DNA of 46,581 nt. Source: Pseudomonadota bacterium. GTDB taxonomy: Bacteria > Pseudomonadota > Gammaproteobacteria > Burkholderiales > Burkholderiaceae_F. A model generated the notes under the pieces. That model ran no database searches. It was given only the letters and a program-made list of their open reading frames with translations, and was not told the DNA's origin. Within the stretch, counting starts at the first letter, position 1. Each line of letters begins with the position of its first letter. Below are positions 42,001 through 46,581 of the stretch, in pieces. The translations under genes were made by a program, and so were the position numbers. Where the stretch lies: the NCBI GenBank assembly GCA_029778535.1, contig JAKOQB010000110.1, positions 1 to 46,581 on the forward strand, read 5' to 3'.

Positions 42001-44353
42001 GGCCGAGGAGGAGTTGCGCAAGCTGTCGCGGGCGGTCGAGCAGAGTTCGGAGGCGATCGTGATCACCGACGCGCAGGGCACGATCGAGTACGTGAACGAC
42101 AGCTTCACGCGCGCGTCGGGCTACACCCGCGCCGAAGTGATCGGCAACAATCCGCGCATCCTGCAGTCGGGCAAGACGCCGCGCGCGACTTACGAATCGA
42201 TGTGGGCCGCGCTGCGCGCGGGGCAGCCGTGGGCCGGCGAGTTCCACAACCGCCGCAAGGACGGCGTCGAGTACATCGAGGCCGCGTCGATCAGCCCGAT
42301 CCGCGCGCCGGACGGACGAATCACGCACTACGTAGCGGTGAAGGAGGACGTGACGGAAAAGCGCCGCATCGCGCGCGAACTGGAGCTGCACCGCGATCGT
42401 CTCGAACAGATGGTCGCCGAGCGCACGGCCGAGCTGGAACAGGCGCGCCGGCAGGCCGACGCCGCCAACGAGGCCAAGAGCGCTTTCATCGCCAACATGA
42501 GCCACGAAATCCGCACGCCGATGAACGGCGTGCTCGGCATGCTCGAGGTGCTCGAGCGGGGCGAGCTCACCGAGCAGCAGGCCGACATGGTGCGCACGGC
42601 GCGCGACTCGGGCCGCACGCTGCTCGGCATCATCGACGACATCCTCGACTTCTCGAAGATCGAGGCCGGTCGGCTGCAGCTCGAGCGCGCGCCGATATCG
42701 GTGGCCGACGTGGTCGAAACCCTGTGTGAATCCCTGCTGCCGGTCGCCATTCAAAAGCAGGTCGACCTGTCCGTCTTCGTCGCGCCGGACATGCCCGCGC
42801 GCGTGATGTCTGATCCGCTGCGGCTGCGGCAGATCCTGTTCAACCTGATCGGCAACGCGATCAAGTTCTCCGCCGGCCGTGTTGAATGTGCCGGCCGCGT
42901 GGCGGTGCGGGTCACGGTGGCGCAGCGCGCGCCGCTGCGGCTGGCGTTCGCCGTGATCGACAACGGCATCGGCATCGCGGCCGAGCACGTCGCGCAGCTC
43001 TTCGTCGCGTTCTCGCAGGCCGAGGTTTCGACAACGCGGCGCTTCGGCGGCACCGGCCTCGGACTGGCCGTTTGCAAGCGGCTCGCGGACCTGATGGGCG
43101 GGCAGATCAGCGTCACCAGCACGCCAGGTGCCGGCTCGACCTTCATGCTGACGCTGCCGGTTGACGTGCCGGCCGAGCAGCCGCCGCGCGAGCCGCCACG
43201 GTTGGCCGGCGTCGAATGTGTGGTCGAAGAGACCGGCGAATTCGACAGCGATGGCCTGTGCGCGTATCTCGAGCACGCGGGCGCACGCGTGCATCGCGCC
43301 GCCGACGCGCGCGACGGCGCGCGCATCGCAGCGTCGCTGGCGGGACCGGTGGTGGCGATCCGTCACGCCGCATCCGCGCCTCCGAGCGCGGCGCCCGCCG
43401 CACCGCCGGCGACCAATGTGCGGCTGCTGCTGATCACGCGCGGGCGGCGGCGCAAGGCGCGCATCGCGTCGCCGCACTTGGTCACCCTGGACGGAACCGC
43501 GCTGCGGCGCGATGCGCTGCTTGCCGCGGTGGCGATCGCCGCCGGCCGCGCAGCGCCGGACCGCGCAATCGAGCCCGCGCGCGTCGCGCCGTCCCCGGCC
43601 GCGGATTCCGGCCGGTACGACCCGATCCTGGTGGCCGAGGACGACGAGGTCAACCAGCAGGTGATCCGGATGCAGCTGCAACTGCTCGGACACTCTGCCA
43701 CTGTCGCGCACAACGGCGCCGAGGCGCTGCGGCGGTGGCGCGACGGACGCTTCGCGCTGCTGCTCACCGACCTGCACATGCCGGAGATGGACGGCTACGA
43801 GTTGACGCGCGCGATCCGCCGCGAGGAAGCACAGCGCGCGCCGGCAACGCGGTTGCCGATCGTCGCGCTGACCGCCAACGCGCTGCGCGGCGAGGCCGAA
43901 CGCGCGCGCGCGCTCGGCATGGATGACTACCTGACCAAACCGTTGCAGCTCGAACAACTGCGCGACGCGCTCGCGCGCTGGCTGGCGCGCGACGCCGCGC
44001 CGGACGCCGCCGCGCTGGACGTCGCGGTGCTGCAGAAGACGATCGGCGACGATCCGGCGCAGGTGCCGGGCTTCCTGTCGTTCTTCCTGTCGACGGCGCT
44101 GAAACAGGCGGGCGAGATCCGCGCGGCGAGCGGCACCGGCGACGCCGCGCAGGCCGGCGCGACCGCGCATAAGCTCAAATCGTCGTCGCGCGCCGTCGGC
44201 GCGCTGGCGCTGGGCGAACTGTGCGCTGAACTCGAGCAATGCGGCAAGGCGGGCGAACTCCAAGCGCTACGCGCGCGGCTGCCCGCACTCGACGCGGAGC
44301 TGGCGCGCGTGCAGGCGCAGATCGACGCGCTGTGCGGCGCCGTGACCACGTGA
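38969..44353 (+). CDS. Giant hybrid sensor kinase: REC-PAS-GAF-multiple PAS-HisKA-HATPase-REC-Hpt
   Basis: From the TTG at 38969 the protein has 1,794 residues; from the ATG at 39014, 1,779. I cannot decide between them, as neither has a strong ribosome-binding site. Order: receiver (D39, D40, phospho-D83), PAS near 190-310, GAF near 325-480, five PAS units near 490-1140, coiled coil, HisKA (FIANMSHEIRTPMNG near 1175), ATPase domain, a degenerate receiver-like stretch, a canonical receiver (VAEDDEVNQQV, LLTDLHMPEMDG) and an Hpt domain with the phospho-His in ATAHKLKSSSRAVGA. No membrane segment is visible, so it senses cytoplasmic signals and can run a full phosphorelay. Two PAS units are close duplicates. 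Confidence 0.9.
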   Translation: MNGRDLYPRKTADLAMPATDPITATNGAPGALIRALVIDDSPDSRQLLCELLRWHGFAVDASGDGAEALAQARRAAPDVVVSDLQMPVMDGYSLLRLWKLDETLRRVPFVIYTGTYTERRHQKLAHELGADAFLVKPCAPDRLLDTLHSLVERTRGGATPCPPRCDEATALASHNEVLLDKLQHKVQQLEQVNREIGETADRYLRLFETIPQPMWVYDLDTLRFLAVNEAAIAHYGYSRDEFLALTIADIRPAEDVPRLLAGVRRSVHARPEQRGLWRHRKRDGSLIDVEITSNTIDFDGRPARLVLASDVTARLRTERTLARINRLHALLSQSNQLLVRADNRMALFDGICRIAVGHGGFRFAWIGLVDADGAVHPVARAGDDAGYIDAVHASANASDERGAGPIGRALRTGANTVVNDFLTDAGSTPWHDAARRVGVGAVAALPIRKSGRVIGTINLYAAETDFFNANELATLSDVAHDVSLGLDMLAHHEERAHLLAELESAELRWRYALDGAGHGVWEWNAQTGRVFYSHQWKRMLGYDDAEIGATLSEWEGRIHPDDVAQVKAEIQRHFTGTTPQYRSEHRLRGKDGQYRWILDQGKVMTRTPDGRPLLAIGTHTDITERKRTEERLRDSETRFRAAFEQASVGMAYTSAPGGRWLLVNQCFCDMLGYTREELLARNFSDVTHPDDYPHDAELARRILRGEVDSYVREKRYLRKDGQPIWASVTATLVRKPDGTPDYLAGVIVDITERKRAEALTRELSDRLRHYLTSSPGITYALAVKGAQFVPEWVSGNVERLLGYTVEQVLDPGWWPAHVHPDDLDSALRAVPRLLRGGADVHEYRIRRADGTWIWISDRLRVERDAAGAPLRIVGAWSDVTDRHEMQQQLAASERRFRAAFEQASVGMAHTAPDGRRLMVNQRFADMLGYTREELLESPVKDVTHPDDYDRDFELAQRLIEGRADSYAREKRYLRKDGQILWAAVATTLVRKADGTPDYFAGVIADITERKQAEEELRKLSRAVEQSSEAIVITDAQGTIEYVNDSFTRASGYTRAEVIGNNPRILQSGKTPRATYESMWAALRAGQPWAGEFHNRRKDGVEYIEAASISPIRAPDGRITHYVAVKEDVTEKRRIARELELHRDRLEQMVAERTAELEQARRQADAANEAKSAFIANMSHEIRTPMNGVLGMLEVLERGELTEQQADMVRTARDSGRTLLGIIDDILDFSKIEAGRLQLERAPISVADVVETLCESLLPVAIQKQVDLSVFVAPDMPARVMSDPLRLRQILFNLIGNAIKFSAGRVECAGRVAVRVTVAQRAPLRLAFAVIDNGIGIAAEHVAQLFVAFSQAEVSTTRRFGGTGLGLAVCKRLADLMGGQISVTSTPGAGSTFMLTLPVDVPAEQPPREPPRLAGVECVVEETGEFDSDGLCAYLEHAGARVHRAADARDGARIAASLAGPVVAIRHAASAPPSAAPAAPPATNVRLLLITRGRRRKARIASPHLVTLDGTALRRDALLAAVAIAAGRAAPDRAIEPARVAPSPAADSGRYDPILVAEDDEVNQQVIRMQLQLLGHSATVAHNGAEALRRWRDGRFALLLTDLHMPEMDGYELTRAIRREEAQRAPATRLPIVALTANALRGEAERARALGMDDYLTKPLQLEQLRDALARWLARDAAPDAAALDVAVLQKTIGDDPAQVPGFLSFFLSTALKQAGEIRAASGTGDAAQAGATAHKLKSSSRAVGALALGELCAELEQCGKAGELQALRARLPALDAELARVQAQIDALCGAVTT
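40873..41240 (+). repeat. Duplicated PAS-coding segment, copy 1
   Basis: This stretch encodes RFRAAFEQASVGMAY to DITERKRAE and is closely similar in DNA and protein to 41647-42004, with one different PAS unit between them. Confidence 0.75.
41647..42004 (+). repeat. Duplicated PAS-coding segment, copy 2
   Basis: It encodes RFRAAFEQASVGMAH to DITERKQAE. It shares long blocks with copy 1, such as LGYTREELL, VTHPDDY and REKRYLRKDGQ. Confidence 0.75.
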
Positions 44354-44360
44354 GGCGCCG

Positions 44361-45566
44361 ATGCGCGTGCTGCTGATCGACGACGACCCGTTCGCGCTCA
44401 GGCTGCTGGCGCGGCAGCTCGATGTGCTCGGCGTCGACGACGTGCAGGCTTGCGACAACGCGCAGAGCGCGGCCGAGCTCGTCGCGCGCGACGCGGCCCC
44501 GTTCGACCTGCTGTTCATCGACCTGAACATGCCGGGCATGGACGGCGTCGAGCTGCTGCGCCACGTCGCACGCGCGCATTTCCGCGGCAGCCTGGTGCTG
44601 GTCAGCGGTGCCGACGAGCGCATCCTGCAGTCGGTTGAGCGGCTGGCGCGCGCGCACCATCTGCGCGTGCTCGGCACGCTGCACAAGCCGGTCGCGCCGC
44701 AGGCGCTGGCGCGCCTGGTCGACGCTGTGCCGACCGAGCCGCGCCATACCGCGCTGCGTCCCGTCGCACGCGCCTACGGCCCGGAGGAGCTGAGCGCGGC
44801 GATCACGCTGGGTGAGCTGGTCAACTACTACCAGCCGCAGGTCGACCTGCGGACCGCGCGTGTGACCGGCGTGGAGACGCTGGTGCGCTGGCATCACCCG
44901 GTCGACGGACTGGTGCCGCCGGATCAGTTCATCCCGCTCGCCGAGACGCACGGATTGAGCGACGAGCTGGCGCGCTGGGTCATCGCCGCGGCGCTGCATG
45001 ATGCGCGCCGCTGGCAGGACGCCGGTCTGCCGCTGCGGCTGTCGGTGAACGTGTCGATGGACAACCTGGTCCGGCTCGACTACCCGGACGAGATCGCGCG
45101 CGCCGCGGACGTCGCCGGCGTACACGCCGCACAACTGGTGCTCGAGATCACCGAGAGCCAGTTGATGCGCGACCGGCTGGCGCTGCTCGACATCGCCGCG
45201 CGGCTGCGGCTGAAGGGCATCGGCCTGGCGATCGACGACTTTGGCACCGGCTATTCGTCGCTGGCGCAGCTAAGAGACGTGCCGTTCGACGAGCTGAAGC
45301 TCGAGCGCGGCTTCGTGCACGGGGCGTGCGGCAGTCCGCCGCTGCGGACGATCCTGGAGGCGAGCCTCGCGCTGGCGCGCCAGCTCGGCCTGCGCGCGGT
45401 CGCCGAAGGTGTCGAGGACCGCGCCGACTGGGACTGCCTGCGCGCGCTCGGCTGCGACTGCGCGCAGGGCTACTTCATCGGCCGCCCGATGCCGGCCGCA
45501 AAATTGCCGGCGTGGCTGCGCGCGTGGCAGGCACGCGCGCTCGAGTTCGCCGAGGTTGCGGCATGA
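44361..45566 (+). CDS. REC-EAL protein, probable c-di-GMP phosphodiesterase
   Basis: The 401-residue protein joins a receiver domain (LLIDDDPFALRLL, phospho-Asp in LFIDLNMPGMDG, K in LHKP) to an EAL domain. The signature is ETLVRWHHP, so the catalytic Glu is kept although Ala is Thr. Other catalytic elements are present: SVNVS, LEITES, DDFGTGYSS, LKLERGF, AEGVED and QGYFIGRP. It should hydrolyse c-di-GMP under control of phosphorylation, perhaps from the hybrid kinase ending 7 bp upstream. Its stop overlaps the next gene by 4 bp. Confidence 0.9.
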   Translation: MRVLLIDDDPFALRLLARQLDVLGVDDVQACDNAQSAAELVARDAAPFDLLFIDLNMPGMDGVELLRHVARAHFRGSLVLVSGADERILQSVERLARAHHLRVLGTLHKPVAPQALARLVDAVPTEPRHTALRPVARAYGPEELSAAITLGELVNYYQPQVDLRTARVTGVETLVRWHHPVDGLVPPDQFIPLAETHGLSDELARWVIAAALHDARRWQDAGLPLRLSVNVSMDNLVRLDYPDEIARAADVAGVHAAQLVLEITESQLMRDRLALLDIAARLRLKGIGLAIDDFGTGYSSLAQLRDVPFDELKLERGFVHGACGSPPLRTILEASLALARQLGLRAVAEGVEDRADWDCLRALGCDCAQGYFIGRPMPAAKLPAWLRAWQARALEFAEVAA

Positions 45567-46581
45567 CCGCGAACACGCGCATCATGGTCGCGACCGAGGT
45601 CGCCACCGACGCCGAGCTGGTGCGCAAGCTGCTGGCCGACGAATTCGAGCACGTCTCGCTGTCGATCAACCCGGACCGCAGCGTGCAGGACTTCGAGAGC
45701 CAAAAGCCCGAGGTGCTGGTGCTGGCGTTCAATACGCTGGAGAAGGCGGAGCGCTACTACCTCGGCCTGTACCGGCTGAGCCAGGTGATCCACGCGTTGC
45801 CGCACCGGACCGTGATCCTGTGCAACAAGGACGACCTGAAGCGCGTGTACGAGCTGTGCAAGAAGGAGTACTTCGACGACTACATCCTGTTCTGGCCGAT
45901 GACCCACGACGCGCCGCGGTTGGCGATGTCGGTGCACCACGCGGTACGCCAGATCGAATCCGCCAAGGCGGGCAGAACCGCGCCGAGCGAGTTCGCCGCG
46001 CAGGCGCGCCGCATCGCCGAGCTGGAGGTGCAGCTGGCGCAATTCGCCGCGCGCGGCGAGCAGAAGGTCGAGGCGGCGAGCCGCTCGCTGCGCCAGATGG
46101 GGCAGGACATCGGCGCCGCGCTCGACGGCTTCTCGCGCAAGCTCGCCGACGGCGATCTGCGCGAGCTGGTCGAGGTGCGCGACCGCCGCGGCTTTGAGCA
46201 CGAAGTGGCGCGGCTCAAGAGCGAACAGATCGAGCCGAGCCTGCAGCGCGCGACCGAGGCGGTGCAGCCGGTGCGACAGTGGGTCGGCGCGCTGCACAGT
46301 GACTTGGCGCCGCAGATCGAATCGGCGCGCGCGCTCGCGTCGCTGGCCGACCAGGTGCGACCGGTCGTGCTGATGGTCGACGACGACGAGTTCCAGGCGC
46401 ACCTGATGGCGCAGATGCTGGCCGACGCCAAGATGGAGCTGATCCCCGCCTCCTCCGGCACCGAGGCGCTCGCGGTGCTGCGCAAGCGCCGCCCCGACGT
46501 GGTGCTGATGGACATCGATCTGCCCGACATCGACGGCGTGGAGGTCACGCGCCGGATCAAGGCGGCCGACGCATTCGCGTC
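45563..46581 (+). CDS. Two-receiver response regulator, 3' end outside window
   Basis: The open frame runs from ATG at 45563 off the end of the window (at least 339 residues). The N-terminal ~130 residues look like a receiver domain without the phosphoacceptor Asp (EVLVLAFNTLEKAERYYLG). A helical, probably coiled-coil linker follows (ELEVQLAQFAARGEQ), then a canonical receiver (VVLMVDDDEFQAHLM, VLMDIDLPDIDG). An output domain may follow outside. It is translationally coupled to the EAL gene and belongs to the hybrid-kinase pathway. Confidence 0.85.
   Translation, partial: MTANTRIMVATEVATDAELVRKLLADEFEHVSLSINPDRSVQDFESQKPEVLVLAFNTLEKAERYYLGLYRLSQVIHALPHRTVILCNKDDLKRVYELCKKEYFDDYILFWPMTHDAPRLAMSVHHAVRQIESAKAGRTAPSEFAAQARRIAELEVQLAQFAARGEQKVEAASRSLRQMGQDIGAALDGFSRKLADGDLRELVEVRDRRGFEHEVARLKSEQIEPSLQRATEAVQPVRQWVGALHSDLAPQIESARALASLADQVRPVVLMVDDDEFQAHLMAQMLADAKMELIPASSGTEALAVLRKRRPDVVLMDIDLPDIDGVEVTRRIKAADAFA

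Noticed and set aside
1..46581. CRISPR arrays, tRNA or rRNA genes, prophage structural genes
   Set aside because: No regularly spaced direct repeats, no cloverleaf with CCA-type ends and no phage genes were recognised by eye; a dedicated scan was not possible.

Overview
The window is about 46.6 kb of GC-rich proteobacterial DNA. Gene content (an AioA whose key residues fall at the same numbers as in the Alcaligenes faecalis enzyme, DUF2946-type and TorD-type proteins, a phn-type transporter, many PAS-type kinases) suggests a betaproteobacterium, perhaps Burkholderiales. That placement is inference. No rRNA, tRNA or CRISPR array was seen.

Layout. (1) 1-300: 3' end of an IS630-type element. 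(2) 384-7540: an arsenite oxidation locus. The sensing operon aioX-aioS-aioR runs leftward and the structural genes aioB-aioA run rightward. The 310 bp between them hold a perfect palindrome and a sigma-54 promoter, which fits the NtrC-type regulator AioR. A strong terminator follows aioA. (3) 7739-13588: a tightly overlapping five-gene operon for a second, unassigned molybdenum oxidoreductase: a Tat-exported catalytic subunit, a four-cluster Fe-S subunit, a small diheme cytochrome c, a TorD-like chaperone and a polyferredoxin. It has no NrfD/PsrC-type membrane anchor. This is the best candidate for an undescribed system. (4) 13643-17134: a metal (zinc-type) uptake group with a DUF2946-like protein, an outer-membrane protein, a binding protein and a permease, but no ATPase of its own. 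(5) 17075-19607, leftward: a phosphonate/phosphite/phosphate-type ABC transporter, phnD-phnE-phnC.

(6) 19845-23333: a small accessory patch with a lone DUF433 antitoxin-like gene, a DUF4258-DUF2283 pair, and an MmeI-like restriction-modification gene split by one in-frame TGA. (7) 23518-26900: an EamA protein, then a fluoride riboswitch followed by crcB, a HIT hydrolase, a DUF190 protein, a cation/proton antiporter and a universal stress protein, which read as a fluoride-resistance operon. (8) 27013-27869: a minimal mercury module (merT, merR) with a recognisable MerR operator. (9) 27853-33674: a methyltransferase, a PepSY protein beside a two-component pair, a CNNM/CorC-type protein, a DMT transporter with a very His-rich tail, and a small hypothetical protein. 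(10) 33784-46581: a signalling cluster with a degenerate receiver, a NarL-type regulator plus multi-PAS kinase, a second PAS kinase, a roughly 1,790-residue hybrid kinase, a REC-EAL protein and a two-receiver protein cut by the window end.

Taken together the window looks like a metal/metalloid and anion stress region (arsenite, mercury, fluoride, zinc, oxyanion uptake) with mobile and defence remnants, next to a large sensory cluster. Dispersed GC-rich REP-like repeats occur at two places and appear to have been absorbed into the ends of two proteins.
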